Positions 39,970-49,912 of a stretch of DNA of 64,000 nt are shown here, in pieces. This DNA comes from Actinomycetota bacterium. Its GTDB lineage: Bacteria > Actinomycetota > Actinomycetes > Nanopelagicales > Nanopelagicaceae. The stretch is taken from the NCBI GenBank assembly GCA_016870795.1, contig VGAJ01000001.1:62001-126000 (forward strand), written 5' to 3'. The translations under genes and the position numbers were made by a program. Below the pieces are notes generated by a model. It ran no database searches, was not told the origin of the DNA, and was given only the letters and a program-made list of their open reading frames with translations. Every line of letters starts with the position of its first letter. The first letter of the stretch is position 1.

Positions 39970-40107
39970 TTAGTACCTTTCATTCATGATCATGCCCCCT
40001 AGGACAGGGAGGGGTGAAGGTTAGCCTTAGGTTCAACAGTGGGGCAACCGGGTGTCTCGCCTAGAGAATTACATTACTGTTACTTTTTGATGAAAAGCGG
40101 TGCATAC
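39970..40107 (-). promoter_or_regulatory. Regulatory spacer upstream of livK
   Basis: A 138-bp gap between pdtaR and livK. It must hold the livK promoter, but no clear -35/-10 pair is visible. ATTACATTACTGTTACT (40068-40084) has two TTAC-type half sites with 6-bp spacing, loosely like a GlnR site. AACCTAAGG/CTAACCTT near 40030 is a partial direct repeat. Confidence 0.3.
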
Positions 40108-40704
40108 CTACTTATTAGGAGCGGCCGAGGGGTCAATTACGGCCTTGGCCACCTCTTTCATTGAAATTCGCCGATCCATCGCAGCCCGCTGAATCCATGA
40201 GAATGCCTCAGGCTCTGAAAGGTTCAGGGCTTTCATCAAAATTCCCTTAGCTCTGTCAATTAACTTTCTACTCTCAAGTCTTTCGTGAAGGTCGCTAACC
40301 TCAAGTGCTAGAGATTTCATCTGTCTATGACGACTAATTGAGATCTCAATTGCTGGGATTAGATCATTTATTGTAAATGGCTTAACAACATATGCCATAG
40401 CTCCAGCTTCACTTGCCCGTTCAATTAAATCTTTTTGGCTAAATGCAGTCAGCATTAGAACTGGAGAAATCTCGATTATCTGACTAGCAGCAGAGATCCC
40501 ATCAAGGATTGGCATTTTCACATCTAGAATTGCTAAGTCAGGTTTTAACTCTCTTGCAAGATCAATAGCTTCTTGTCCATTGCTTGCCTGGCCAACTACT
40601 TCATATCCCGACTCACTTAGCATTTCAACTAAATCCATACGGATTAAAGTTTCATCTTCAGCAATAAGGATGCGATGGGATCCAGATTTAATATTGATAT
40701 TCAC
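40108..40704 (-). CDS. pdtaR: Response regulator with RNA-binding ANTAR domain (PdtaR-like)
   Basis: A 198-residue two-domain protein: receiver (about 11-125) with acidic pocket EDE at 16-18, phospho-acceptor Asp61 in LAILDVKMPILDG and Lys in YVVKPF, followed by an ANTAR domain (about 133-195; KLIDRAKGILMKALNLSEPEAF...). ANTAR regulators bind paired-hairpin RNAs and prevent termination. The order pyk-pdtaR-polA block matches mycobacterial PdtaR (Rv1626). No histidine kinase is encoded beside it. The GTG start at 40704 lies only one base beyond the tRNA 3' end, so there is no room for its own leader; no later ATG fits. Confidence 0.92.
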   Translation of the reverse strand: MNINIKSGSHRILIAEDETLIRMDLVEMLSESGYEVVGQASNGQEAIDLARELKPDLAILDVKMPILDGISAASQIIEISPVLMLTAFSQKDLIERASEAGAMAYVVKPFTINDLIPAIEISISRHRQMKSLALEVSDLHERLESRKLIDRAKGILMKALNLSEPEAFSWIQRAAMDRRISMKEVAKAVIDPSAAPNK

Positions 40705-40705
40705 G

Positions 40706-40778
40706 TGCCTCGAGTCGGATTTGAACCGACACTATGCGGTGTTTGAGACCGCCCTCTCTACCGTTGGAGTACCGAGGC
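40706..40778 (-). tRNA. tRNA with CAA anticodon (Leu), short variable arm
   Basis: A 73-nt cloverleaf. The acceptor stem GCCTCGG pairs with TCGAGGC (last pair G-T), T8 and A14 are present, the anticodon stem GCGGT/ACCGC encloses loop CTCAAAC, and the T arm is GTCGG TTCAAAT CCGAC. The discriminator is A73; no CCA is encoded (A is followed by CGT). The anticodon reads CAA, leucine for UUG. The variable region is only five bases (ATAGT), whereas bacterial leucine tRNAs normally have a long class II arm, and the D stem is weak (CTC/GAG). It lies between pyk (21 bp) and pdtaR (1 bp) on the same strand. Confidence 0.85.
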
Positions 40779-40799
40779 TAGATTTAATTGAAGATTATT

Positions 40800-42239
40800 C
40801 TAGCGATAGGCAGGAGCAACGCCACTAACAGCATCTCCCACCTTATGAACGCGCATCGCATTGGTTGAGCCAGGAATTCCTGGAGGGGAACCAGCAACAA
40901 TCATGATTAACTCACCAACAGCTACTCGCTTACTTTCAATCAAAATGGTATCTACCTGCTTAACCATCTCATCGGTAGTAGTAACTAACGGGGTTAGAAG
41001 GGGTTCAACCCCCCAAGTAAGTGCCATCTGGTTATAAGTAGCAGTATCAGGGGTGAGTGCCAAAATTGGAATCGGTGATCTAAGTCTTGACATTCTTCGC
41101 GCTGAATCCCCACTCTTTGTAAATGCCGATAAGACTTTTGCCCCAATTGTTAGGCCAACCTCAGTAGCAGCCTTTGTTATCGCCCCACCTTTAGTTTTTG
41201 GGTTGTGTTGCAAGGCTGGAATTAAATGAAGCGCTTCATTCTCAGTCTTTTCAATGATTCGAGCCATAGTTGATACTGCCTCAACGGCAAATGCTCCCAC
41301 GCTAGTCTCACCTGAAAGCATCAAGGCATCAGCGCCGTCAAGAACAGCATTAGCGCAATCTGTAGCCTCAGCTCTTGTTGGACGAGAGTTATTAATCATT
41401 GAATCAAGCATCTGAGTTGCAACAATTACTGGCTTTGCATTCTCCCTAGCAAGGGTGATGCATCGCTTCTGCACAAGTGGAATATCTTCAATCGGCATTT
41501 CAACGCCAAGATCGCCGCGAGCAACCATGATTCCATCAAATGTTAAAACTATCTCCTCTAGATTATCGACCGCTTGAGGTTTTTCAATCTTGGCAATAAC
41601 TGGAATGCGATGGCCCACCTCATCCATGATTTTGTGGACATCGTCGATATCTTTTGCAGATCTTACAAATGATAAGGCTATCAAGTCAGCGCCTGCTTTA
41701 AGCCCCCAGCGCAGATCTTCAATATCTTTCTCACTCATGGCAGGAACAGATACTGCAACTCCTGGAAGATTAATTCCTTTGTTATTGGAGACAAATCCTG
41801 GCTCAATAACTTTCGTTATTACATCGCTACCTTTTACCTCAATAACCTGAACTGTTACTTTGCCATCATCGATAAGGATAAGGTCTCCAGCCTTGCAATC
41901 ACCGGGAAGTCCTTTATAGGTAGTTGATACACGAGACTTGTCGCCAGCAATATCATCGGTGGTAATTGTAAAAGTATCTCCACGAACTAACTCATGAGGA
42001 CCGTTTTCAAATCTTCCTAGGCGAATCTTTGGCCCTTGAAGATCAACCATGATTGCAACAGGCTGCTTAACTCGCGCAGCCTCAGCCCTTACTAAATCTA
42101 GACGGTTTTGATGTTCTTCATATCCACCATGGGAGAGATTTAGCCTTGCCACATTCATTCCAGCTCGAATTAGCTCAGAGACTTTTTCAACGCTCTCAAC
42201 TGCAGGGCCCATGGTGCAGACAATTTTGGCGCGGCGCAT
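40800..42239 (-). CDS. pyk: Pyruvate kinase
   Basis: Final ATP-yielding step of glycolysis. The 479-residue enzyme has VCTMGPAVESVEKVSELIRAGMNVARLNLSHG at the start, MVDLQGPKIRLG, the active-site signature PVIAKIEKPQAVDNLEEI and DGIMVARGDLGVEMP, and a C-terminal allosteric domain. Glu follows MVARGDLGV, normal for K+- or metal-dependent forms. TAAAGT lies 6 nt before the ATG, suggesting another leaderless or near-leaderless start. It is followed closely by the tRNA and pdtaR without a terminator. Confidence 0.96.
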   Translation of the reverse strand: MRRAKIVCTMGPAVESVEKVSELIRAGMNVARLNLSHGGYEEHQNRLDLVRAEAARVKQPVAIMVDLQGPKIRLGRFENGPHELVRGDTFTITTDDIAGDKSRVSTTYKGLPGDCKAGDLILIDDGKVTVQVIEVKGSDVITKVIEPGFVSNNKGINLPGVAVSVPAMSEKDIEDLRWGLKAGADLIALSFVRSAKDIDDVHKIMDEVGHRIPVIAKIEKPQAVDNLEEIVLTFDGIMVARGDLGVEMPIEDIPLVQKRCITLARENAKPVIVATQMLDSMINNSRPTRAEATDCANAVLDGADALMLSGETSVGAFAVEAVSTMARIIEKTENEALHLIPALQHNPKTKGGAITKAATEVGLTIGAKVLSAFTKSGDSARRMSRLRSPIPILALTPDTATYNQMALTWGVEPLLTPLVTTTDEMVKQVDTILIESKRVAVGELIMIVAGSPPGIPGSTNAMRVHKVGDAVSGVAPAYR

Positions 42240-42286
42240 GTGCTTACTTTATTGCCTTATTTGGCATAAGAGTAATTGGCAAGGAA

Positions 42287-43744
42287 TTAAACCGTTAGTG
42301 GTCGAGCAGTTGGCTCAATCGGCGATGGCAACTGCGTATGTCCCATTAGATCTGCATCTACTGCGGAAGCAGCGCTTCTCCCCTCTGCAATCGCCCAAAC
42401 AATTAGTGATTGACCACGGCCTCCATCACCGCAGATATATACCGAATCAACGTTGGTGCGATATGAATTATCACGAGCAATGTTTCCACGAGGATCAAGT
42501 TTTAACTCGAGCGCCTTTACTAATTCATTCTTCTCGGGTCCAGTAAAGCCCATGGCTAGTAAGACCATATCTGCTGGAAGATCCCTAGAAGTTCCTGGAA
42601 CTTTTTCAAACTTTCCATCAACATACTTCGTCTCAATAATTTTCAATGCGGTTAATTGCCCAGCGCTATTGCCAATAAATTCTTCAGTTGAAATTGAATA
42701 AAGCCGCTCGCCTGATTCCTCGTGGGCGCTACTTACTCGGTAAGTCATTGGGTAAGTTGGCCATGGCTGTGAGTCAGGGCGCTCATCACTTGGCCTTGGC
42801 ATAATCTCAATTTGAGTAACACTTGCAGCTCCCTGACGAATTGCAGTGCCTAGACAATCAGCGCCAGTATCGCCGCCTCCCAAAATGATTACATTCTTGC
42901 CCTTAGCATTAATCGGTGGCTCAGAAGGTAATTCATTGAGGGCTTGCTTGTTTCCCCATGGCAGATATTCCATCGCTTGATAAACCCCATTAAGTGATCT
43001 TCCGGGGATATCGAGTTCACGCCATTGGGTCGCACCTACAGCTAAAACTATTGCGTCATATTTAGCACGAAGCTCTGCAGCGCTGATATCAACTCCGACA
43101 TTAACTCCTGCTCTAAATCTTGTACCTTCGCGCTGCATCTGGTTTATACGGCGATCTAGAATTGCTTTCTCCATTTTGAATTCTGGAATGCCATAGCGGA
43201 GTAATCCTCCAATTTTCTCGCCTTTTTCATAGACCACAACGGTATGACCTGCTCTTGTTAATTGCTGGGCTGCGGCAAGACCTGCCGGCCCTGAGCCAAT
43301 AACTGCAATAGTTTTGCCAGTCATTCGATCCGGTTGCAGCGGCTTCACATTTCCACTTTGAAATCCCTCTTCAACAATTCTTAACTCAACTTGTTTAATA
43401 GTCACTGGATCTTGATTAATTCCTAGAACACAAGCTGTTTCGCAGGGAGCAGGACAGAGTCGTCCAGTAAATTCAGGGAAATTATTAGTTGCGTGGAGGC
43501 GATCTAGCGCATCTACCTTTTCATTACGCCAAATCAAGTCATTCCACTCTGGAATTAAATTTCCTAATGGACAGCCCTGATGACAGAAAGGAATTCCACA
43601 ATCCATACACCTTCCTGCCTGCTTCTGCAGAGATGAGAACTCCTGCTCTTCATAAACCTCACGCCAATCTCTGATTCGAACATCTACTGGACGACGTTTT
43701 GGAACTTCTCTGCCAGTATTTAGAAAGCCACGGGGATCAGCCAT
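42287..43744 (-). CDS. gltD: Glutamate synthase (NADPH) small subunit
   Basis: Delivers electrons from NADPH through FAD and Fe-S clusters to the large subunit. The 485-residue protein has two N-terminal Cys clusters ([17 protein letters not shown] near 42 and [12 protein letters not shown] near 96), FAD motif [17 protein letters not shown] near 147 and NADPH motif [15 protein letters not shown] near 285. It overlaps the gltB stop by eight bases. With GltB it makes the GS-GOGAT ammonium assimilation route. No glutamine synthetase gene is in the window. Confidence 0.96.
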   Translation of the reverse strand: MADPRGFLNTGREVPKRRPVDVRIRDWREVYEEQEFSSLQKQAGRCMDCGIPFCHQGCPLGNLIPEWNDLIWRNEKVDALDRLHATNNFPEFTGRLCPAPCETACVLGINQDPVTIKQVELRIVEEGFQSGNVKPLQPDRMTGKTIAVIGSGPAGLAAAQQLTRAGHTVVVYEKGEKIGGLLRYGIPEFKMEKAILDRRINQMQREGTRFRAGVNVGVDISAAELRAKYDAIVLAVGATQWRELDIPGRSLNGVYQAMEYLPWGNKQALNELPSEPPINAKGKNVIILGGGDTGADCLGTAIRQGAASVTQIEIMPRPSDERPDSQPWPTYPMTYRVSSAHEESGERLYSISTEEFIGNSAGQLTALKIIETKYVDGKFEKVPGTSRDLPADMVLLAMGFTGPEKNELVKALELKLDPRGNIARDNSYRTNVDSVYICGDGGRGQSLIVWAIAEGRSAASAVDADLMGHTQLPSPIEPTARPLTV

Positions 43745-46700
43745 TTAGCGCCTCCATAATTGCATCATCTGATGATTTTCCTTCGCGCTCTGCTCTATCA
43801 ATTACTGCCAGCACCTTGGCATAATCCCTTGGCATTACAAGTGAGAATCTCTTCAATGCTGCCTGCCAATCGCCAAGTAATTCATGAGCAATCAATGAAC
43901 CAGTCTCTGCATAGAAACGAGAGAGTATGGATTTGAGTTTCTCCTCTTGATCTTTAGGGATAGATAAAACGTCAACCATCTCGGTATTTACTAGCGATGG
44001 GATTAAATCAAGAACAAATGCTCGGCCACCTGACATGCCAGCGGCAAAGTTTCGCCCTGTTTTACCAAGAACGACCACAGTTCCGCCAGTCATATATTCA
44101 CAGCCGTGATCGCCAACACCTTCAACAACAGCTAGCGCTCCAGAGTTTCTTACACAGAATCTCTCGCCCACTATTCCTCTTACAAAAATTTCACCCTGCG
44201 TAGCGCCATATCCAATAACATTTCCGGCAATTACATTTTCATGGGAGGCAAACATCGCCTTCTCATCAGGGCGCAGAATTACTCTACCCCCAGATAGCCC
44301 CTTTCCAAGATAATCGTTGGTATCTCCATAGAGGCGAAGAGTGAGCCCACGTGGAATAAATGCTCCTAGCGATTGACCTGCAGAGCCATGGAAGGTGATA
44401 TCAATAGTGTCATCGGCAAGGCCCTGTCCGCCATGTTTTCGAGTAATTTCAGAGCCCAGCATCGTTCCAACTGTTCGATTACCATTTCTAATTTTCATCT
44501 GCAATTTAATTGGAGACTTACTTTCTAAGGCGCTCTGTGAAAGTTTTATTAGCTCATTATCTAGAGCAGCTTCAAGCCCATGATCTTGAGTTGTCGTATT
44601 TCTACGCGCAGATCCTGAAGTTGGTGCTGGCACAGCAAGAATTGGTGATAAATCAAGTCCACTTGCCTTCCAATGCTCCACTGCAGCAGAAGTTTCTAGG
44701 CTTTCAACTGCGCCGACTGCTTCGCTAAGGCTTCTAAAACCTAGGTTTGCAAGAATCTCTCTTACCTCCTGGGCGATGTATTCAAAGAAAGTCTCAACAA
44801 ATTCTGGCTTTCCAGTAAAACGCTTTCTTAGCTCTGGATTTTGAGTGGCAACACCAACTGGGCAGGTATCTAAGTGACAGACTCGCATCATCACGCAACC
44901 TGAAACCACGAGAGGAGCGGTAGCAAAACCAAATTCTTCTGCTCCGAGCAGAGCGGCGATAACCACATCTCTTCCTGTCTTCATCTGGCCATCGGTTTGA
45001 ACCACGATGCGATCTCTTAGCCCATTTAGCATCAAAGTCTGTTGGGTTTCAGCAAGACCAAGCTCCCACGGAGCGCCAGCATGTTTTAGCGAAGTAAGTG
45101 GAGATGCTCCCGTTCCGCCATCATGGCCAGAGATTAAAACTACATCGGCATGCGCCTTGCTAACTCCTGCAGCAACAGTGCCAACTCCAACTTCAGCAAC
45201 AAGTTTTACATGGATGCGCGCTCTATTGTTTGCATTCTTTAAGTCGTGAATTAATTGTGCTAAATCTTCAATCGAGTAAATATCATGATGTGGCGGTGGT
45301 GAGATTAAGCCAACGCCAGGAGTTGAATAGCGCACCTTGGCAATCCAGGGATAAATTTTATTTCCAGGCAATTGCCCACCCTCGCCAGGTTTAGCTCCTT
45401 GTGCCATTTTTATCTGAATATCATCGGCGTTTACTAAATATTCACTTGTTACGCCAAATCTTCCTGAAGCAACTTGCTTGATTGCAGATCTTGCTGAATC
45501 TCCATTGGCTTGAGGAATGAAACGCTCAGGATCTTCGCCGCCTTCTCCAGTATTTGATTTAGCGCCAATTCGATTCATAGCAATTGCTAGCGTTTCATGA
45601 GCTTCTTGCGAGATTGAGCCATAGGACATAGCTCCAGTTGAAAACCTCTTAACAATTTCTGAAACTGGCTCCACTTCATCTATAGCCACTGGTTTTCTTA
45701 GCCCCTGCCTAAAGGTGAAGAGACCACGAAGTGTCATCAAAGACTTAGATTGATCATCTACGCGCTTGGTATATCTCTGGAAGATGTCATAGCGCTTTGA
45801 TCTTGTGGCATGTTGGAGAGCAAAGACAGTCTCTGGATCAAAGAGGTGTGGTTCGCCATCTCTGCGCCATTGATACTCCCCACCAATAGGAAGTCGTTTA
45901 GATCCTGGAACTTCTCCCCCAGACGGATAGGCGATGTGATGGCGCGCAATTGTTTCTTGTGCGATTACTTCGAGATCTACTCCACCAAGGCGCGAAGTTG
46001 TTCCAACAAAGTATTCATTGACTAATGCTTGTGACAATCCGATAGCTTCAAAGACTTGCGCTCCGGTGTATGAGGCAATCGTTGATATTCCCATCTTGGA
46101 CATCACCTTCAAAACGCCTTTGCCCAATGATTTAATTAAGTTTTTAACTGCCTTCTCAGGAGTAATTCCTGTAATAACTCCTGTTAAAACTAAATCCTCA
46201 GCGCTCTCCATGGCTAGATATGGATTTACCGCAGCTGCTCCGTAACCAATTAAAAGCGCAACATGATGAACTTCTCTTACCTCACCACTTTCAACAACTA
46301 AGCCAACTTTAGTTCTCGTTTTCTCGCGAATTAAGTGATGATGCACTGCCGATGTTAAAAGTAGGGATGGAATCGGTGCGTTCTCTGCATCGCCATCACG
46401 GTCAGAGAGAACGATAATTCGAGCTCCTTGAGAGATTGCCTCAGAGACCTCAGCTCGAATCTCCTCAATTCTCTCTTGCAAGCCGTGGCCACCGCTAGAA
46501 ATTGGGAAGAGGCCGCGTATTACATAAGTAGATAGCCCTGGATGATTATTATCAGCGTTGACGTTAATTATTTTTGCAAGCTCATCATTATCTATAACTG
46601 GAAAGGCCAAAGAAATCTGTCTACACGATGCTGGGCCAGGATCAAGAAGATTATGTTCTGGACCAATAGACCCACCAAGTGAGGTGACTAGCTCCTCTCT

Positions 46701-48254
46701 TATCGCATCAAGTGGTGGATTAGTGACTTGAGCAAAGAGCTGCGAGAAGTAATCAAAGAGGAGTCTTGGCTTAGCAGAGAGAGCTGCAATCGGAGTATCA
46801 GTTCCCATGGATCCGATTGGTTCAATTCCACTTTTTGCCATCGGGGTAACAATCATTCTTAACTCTTCTTCGGTATAACCGAAGGCGCGCTGTCTTCTTA
46901 AAACCGAGGAGTGCGGATAAATGATGTGCTCTCGTGCTGGTAGATCTGAGAGGCGCACAATTCCGGCATGGAGCCACTCTCCATATGGCGCGTTAGTTGC
47001 AAGGCTCTGCTTAATCTCATCATCTTCAATGATGCGACCAGATTGGATATCAACAAGGAACATGCGACCTGGTTGAAGTCTTCCCTTGCGAATAATTTTT
47101 TCTTGCGGAATCTCTAACACTCCAACTTCACTTGCCAGCACAACCAACCCATCATCTGTTACCCAGTAGCGAGATGGACGCAATCCATTTCGATCCAATA
47201 CTGCGCCAATCTGCTTTCCATCTGTGAAGGTGACGCAGGCTGGTCCATCCCATGGCTCCATTAAAGATGCATGGAAACGATAGAAGTCTTTTAACTTCTC
47301 AGGCATCGTTTCATGATTCTCCCAAGCCTCTGGAATCATCATAAGAATGGAATGAGCAAGGCTGCGCCCGCCCAGATAAAGAAGCTCTAACACTTCATCA
47401 AAGGAGGCCGAATCACTTCCTGAAGGATCAACTATTGGAAATAGTCGAGAGATATCGCCAGGGATCAGATCGCTTTCAAGTAGCGCTTCACGAGCTGCCA
47501 TCCAATTTCGATTACCTCTTACCGTATTTATCTCACCATTATGAGCGATGAATCGATAGGGATGGGCAAGCGGCCAAGATGGAAAAGTGTTGGTAGAAAA
47601 TCTCGAATGAACTAGAGCAAGAGGTGATACTAAACGCGGATCTGAGAGATCTGGAAAGAATTCCTCTAATTGCCCTGTAGTTAGCATTCCTTTATAGACA
47701 ATCGTCCTACTAGAGAGCGAAGTAAAGTAAATTGAGAGTTCATGCTCAACTCTCTTTCTAAAGCAGAATGCTCTTCGATCTAAATCTAAGTCACTAACTC
47801 CATCCTGGGATGAAACAAATATCTGTTCAAATTCAGGCATTACCGATAAAGCTGTAGCTCCAAGAGAAGTTGAGTTAATTGGCAGCTGGCGCCAACCAAG
47901 GACTTTTAGATTTTCCTCACTTGCAATCTGCTCAATTCGTGTTTTATTCGCAAAATTCTTTGGCAAGAACACAACTCCAGCTGCATAGCTAAGCGGCGCT
48001 GGCAACTCAAATGGGAGAACTGCGCGGAAGAATTGATCAGGAATACAAATTAGAATTCCAGCACCATCACCGCTATTGACTTCAGCTCCTGATGCGCCTC
48101 TATGTTCTAAGTTTCTTAAGGCAACTAAACCTTTTGCAATGATTTCGTGAGTTGCAACTTTGTTGAGGGTAGCCACCATCGCAACACCGCAAGCATCATG
48201 CTCGTTGGCAGGATCATAGAGACCTACTGCCTTCGGTAGAGATGAGAAGACCAC
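43737..48254 (-). CDS. gltB: Glutamate synthase (NADPH) large subunit
   Basis: Makes two glutamates from glutamine and 2-oxoglutarate. The 1505-residue protein contains a short propeptide ending before the N-terminal nucleophile Cys22 ([10 protein letters not shown]), a class II glutamine amidotransferase domain ([29 protein letters not shown]), an FMN-binding barrel ([21 protein letters not shown]) with 3Fe-4S ligands [15 protein letters not shown], and the C-terminal beta-helix ([21 protein letters not shown]). Start is GTG with GGGAG 7 nt upstream. This is the full bacterial alpha-subunit length. Confidence 0.97.
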   Translation of the reverse strand: MVFSSLPKAVGLYDPANEHDACGVAMVATLNKVATHEIIAKGLVALRNLEHRGASGAEVNSGDGAGILICIPDQFFRAVLPFELPAPLSYAAGVVFLPKNFANKTRIEQIASEENLKVLGWRQLPINSTSLGATALSVMPEFEQIFVSSQDGVSDLDLDRRAFCFRKRVEHELSIYFTSLSSRTIVYKGMLTTGQLEEFFPDLSDPRLVSPLALVHSRFSTNTFPSWPLAHPYRFIAHNGEINTVRGNRNWMAAREALLESDLIPGDISRLFPIVDPSGSDSASFDEVLELLYLGGRSLAHSILMMIPEAWENHETMPEKLKDFYRFHASLMEPWDGPACVTFTDGKQIGAVLDRNGLRPSRYWVTDDGLVVLASEVGVLEIPQEKIIRKGRLQPGRMFLVDIQSGRIIEDDEIKQSLATNAPYGEWLHAGIVRLSDLPAREHIIYPHSSVLRRQRAFGYTEEELRMIVTPMAKSGIEPIGSMGTDTPIAALSAKPRLLFDYFSQLFAQVTNPPLDAIREELVTSLGGSIGPEHNLLDPGPASCRQISLAFPVIDNDELAKIINVNADNNHPGLSTYVIRGLFPISSGGHGLQERIEEIRAEVSEAISQGARIIVLSDRDGDAENAPIPSLLLTSAVHHHLIREKTRTKVGLVVESGEVREVHHVALLIGYGAAAVNPYLAMESAEDLVLTGVITGITPEKAVKNLIKSLGKGVLKVMSKMGISTIASYTGAQVFEAIGLSQALVNEYFVGTTSRLGGVDLEVIAQETIARHHIAYPSGGEVPGSKRLPIGGEYQWRRDGEPHLFDPETVFALQHATRSKRYDIFQRYTKRVDDQSKSLMTLRGLFTFRQGLRKPVAIDEVEPVSEIVKRFSTGAMSYGSISQEAHETLAIAMNRIGAKSNTGEGGEDPERFIPQANGDSARSAIKQVASGRFGVTSEYLVNADDIQIKMAQGAKPGEGGQLPGNKIYPWIAKVRYSTPGVGLISPPPHHDIYSIEDLAQLIHDLKNANNRARIHVKLVAEVGVGTVAAGVSKAHADVVLISGHDGGTGASPLTSLKHAGAPWELGLAETQQTLMLNGLRDRIVVQTDGQMKTGRDVVIAALLGAEEFGFATAPLVVSGCVMMRVCHLDTCPVGVATQNPELRKRFTGKPEFVETFFEYIAQEVREILANLGFRSLSEAVGAVESLETSAAVEHWKASGLDLSPILAVPAPTSGSARRNTTTQDHGLEAALDNELIKLSQSALESKSPIKLQMKIRNGNRTVGTMLGSEITRKHGGQGLADDTIDITFHGSAGQSLGAFIPRGLTLRLYGDTNDYLGKGLSGGRVILRPDEKAMFASHENVIAGNVIGYGATQGEIFVRGIVGERFCVRNSGALAVVEGVGDHGCEYMTGGTVVVLGKTGRNFAAGMSGGRAFVLDLIPSLVNTEMVDVLSIPKDQEEKLKSILSRFYAETGSLIAHELLGDWQAALKRFSLVMPRDYAKVLAVIDRAEREGKSSDDAIMEALNG

Positions 48255-48378
48255 TTATCGCTCCCACAAAAAATAGACTGCTTCGAATTTTTTTCTTAAT
48301 TTGCTTTCGAAGTTACTGGGACAACGACGGCCCTTAGAGGAGCATTAATCTATCAAGAAGTTGCTTTTTTGGCGCGTG
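48255..48378 (-). promoter_or_regulatory. Spacer upstream of gltB with a long-loop inverted repeat
   Basis: A 124-bp gap that should hold the gltBD promoter. CTTCGAA ... TTCGAAG (48281-48312) is a 7-bp inverted repeat around an A/T-rich 18-base loop, about 30 bp before the start codon. No convincing -35/-10 pair is visible. The repeat could be an operator or a weak mRNA hairpin. Confidence 0.35.
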
Positions 48379-49086
48379 CTAGAGCCCAGAGATATGGGCA
48401 ATCTGACCTACTGATGCCGTAATTGCCATTCCTATAGCGCCACCGAGCAGGATTCGAAGGGTTGGTCGCCATATCTTTGACCCGGAAGTCTTTGCGCTAA
48501 TTACTCCGGCGATGAGTAAGCCAAAGAATGTAATTGCAACAATTGAAACTGCTTTCCCGCCAAGACTTGGCGCAAGAGCTCCAATAAGAGGAATGGCTCC
48601 TCCAAGTGCGAAGCTAAGAGCAGAGGCAATTGCTGCCTGCATTGGACGAGCCTTAGTTAATTCATATTGGCCCAACTCATCTCGCAGGTGAGCACCCAGT
48701 GCATCATGGGCATGTAGTTCTTGCGCTACTTTCTCAGCTGTTGCTCTAGATAGACCTCTAGATTGATAAATTTGAGTTATCTCTTCTAATTCTCCTGCTG
48801 GATCAATTAGATGATGCTCTAGTTCCAAGATTCGATCCGATTCCTCAATATCGTTCTGTGATCTAACCGAGACATATTCGCCAACAGCCATCGACATCGC
48901 TCCCGCTGCAATTCCTGCTAGACCAACTGTTACTACAAAGTCATTTTGTTGAGCTGAAACAATTCCAATCATTAACGCTGCCGTTGAAACTAACCCATCA
49001 TTAACACCTAATACCGCAGCTCTTAGCCACCCTGATCTATGAGTGCGATGCTCAGAATTTCTTATTTCTGATTCAGATTGGCTCAC
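48379..49086 (-). CDS. VIT1/CCC1-family membrane protein (putative Fe/Mn transporter)
   Basis: A 235-residue member of the CCC1/VIT1 family, whose known members move iron or manganese across membranes. It shows WLRAAVLGVNDGLVSTAALMIGI and AAGAMSMAVGEYVSVRSQNDIEE with the family's conserved Gly/Met/Glu pattern, a cytoplasmic acidic helical segment (about 85-145) that in VIT1 binds metal, and three further hydrophobic segments. It starts 4 bp after lgt. Metal choice and direction of transport are unknown. Confidence 0.87.
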   Translation of the reverse strand: MSQSESEIRNSEHRTHRSGWLRAAVLGVNDGLVSTAALMIGIVSAQQNDFVVTVGLAGIAAGAMSMAVGEYVSVRSQNDIEESDRILELEHHLIDPAGELEEITQIYQSRGLSRATAEKVAQELHAHDALGAHLRDELGQYELTKARPMQAAIASALSFALGGAIPLIGALAPSLGGKAVSIVAITFFGLLIAGVISAKTSGSKIWRPTLRILLGGAIGMAITASVGQIAHISGL

Positions 49087-49090
49087 GACG

Positions 49091-49912
49091 TTACTTTACA
49101 CTCGATTCTTTTGGTAATTGATTTTGACGCAAGTAGATAAGAGAGGCAAATAGCAGAACCACGCTGGTCCAAACATTAAGCCTGACACCAAAAATTAAAT
49201 TCGCTTCATCGATTCTAATCGTTTCAATCAGAGCTCTTCCTAGACAGTAAAGGGCGACGTAGAGGGCAAAAATTGAACCCGGAGCCAACTTCCCACTAGA
49301 TCCCACTTTGATCAAAATTAAGGCTGCGATAAAGCACCAGATCGATTCATATAAAAACACCGGATGAAATGTCTCGACGCTGGAGTATCCAATCGGGCGA
49401 TAGGAAGCTGGAATTTCAAGGGCCCATGGCGCATTTAGCTCACGTCCGAAGAGTTCTTTATTAAACCAATTTCCCCAACGTCCAATTCCTTGCGCAATCA
49501 ATAACCCTGGAGCAAGCGCGTCAGCAAAGCTTGCAAAGGAAACATCACCTCGAGATTTATTCCTGCGATATCCAATAAATGCGCCAAGAAGTCCAAGAGA
49601 AATTGCGCCCCAGATTCCAAGTCCACCTTGCCAGATGTAGAGCGCACTTAGCGGATCACCATTTGTTCCGAAATATGCCTGCGGTGAGGAAATTACGTGA
49701 TAGAGGCGACCACCAATAATCCCAAATGGAACTGCATAGATTGCAACATCACTAACTACGCCTGCTCTACCACCGAGTGCGACATACCTTCTATTCCCAA
49801 TGTATACAGCAGCTACGATCCCAGCGATGATGCTTAGCGCATAGAAATGAAAAGTTAGTGGACCAATCTCTATTTGAGACTGAGTTGGAGAAGGGATAGC
49901 AGCAAAGATCAC
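49091..49912 (-). CDS. lgt: Prolipoprotein diacylglyceryl transferase
   Basis: Attaches diacylglycerol to the lipobox cysteine of prelipoproteins. The 273-residue protein has seven or so membrane helices, the family patterns YAVPFGIIGGRLYHVISS near residue 55 and the signature GIGRWGNWFNKELFGRE near residue 141, and a late HPVFLYES. It overlaps the dsbA-like gene by four bases. Its nearness to trpA is the same as in mycobacteria and streptomycetes. Confidence 0.95.
   Translation of the reverse strand: MIFAAIPSPTQSQIEIGPLTFHFYALSIIAGIVAAVYIGNRRYVALGGRAGVVSDVAIYAVPFGIIGGRLYHVISSPQAYFGTNGDPLSALYIWQGGLGIWGAISLGLLGAFIGYRRNKSRGDVSFASFADALAPGLLIAQGIGRWGNWFNKELFGRELNAPWALEIPASYRPIGYSSVETFHPVFLYESIWCFIAALILIKVGSSGKLAPGSIFALYVALYCLGRALIETIRIDEANLIFGVRLNVWTSVVLLFASLIYLRQNQLPKESSVK

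Noticed and set aside
40010-40045. DtxR/IdeR-like iron box (AGGTTAGCCTTAGGTT) upstream of livK
   Set aside because: One half resembles an iron box, but the second half is a direct rather than inverted copy, so the required dyad is missing.
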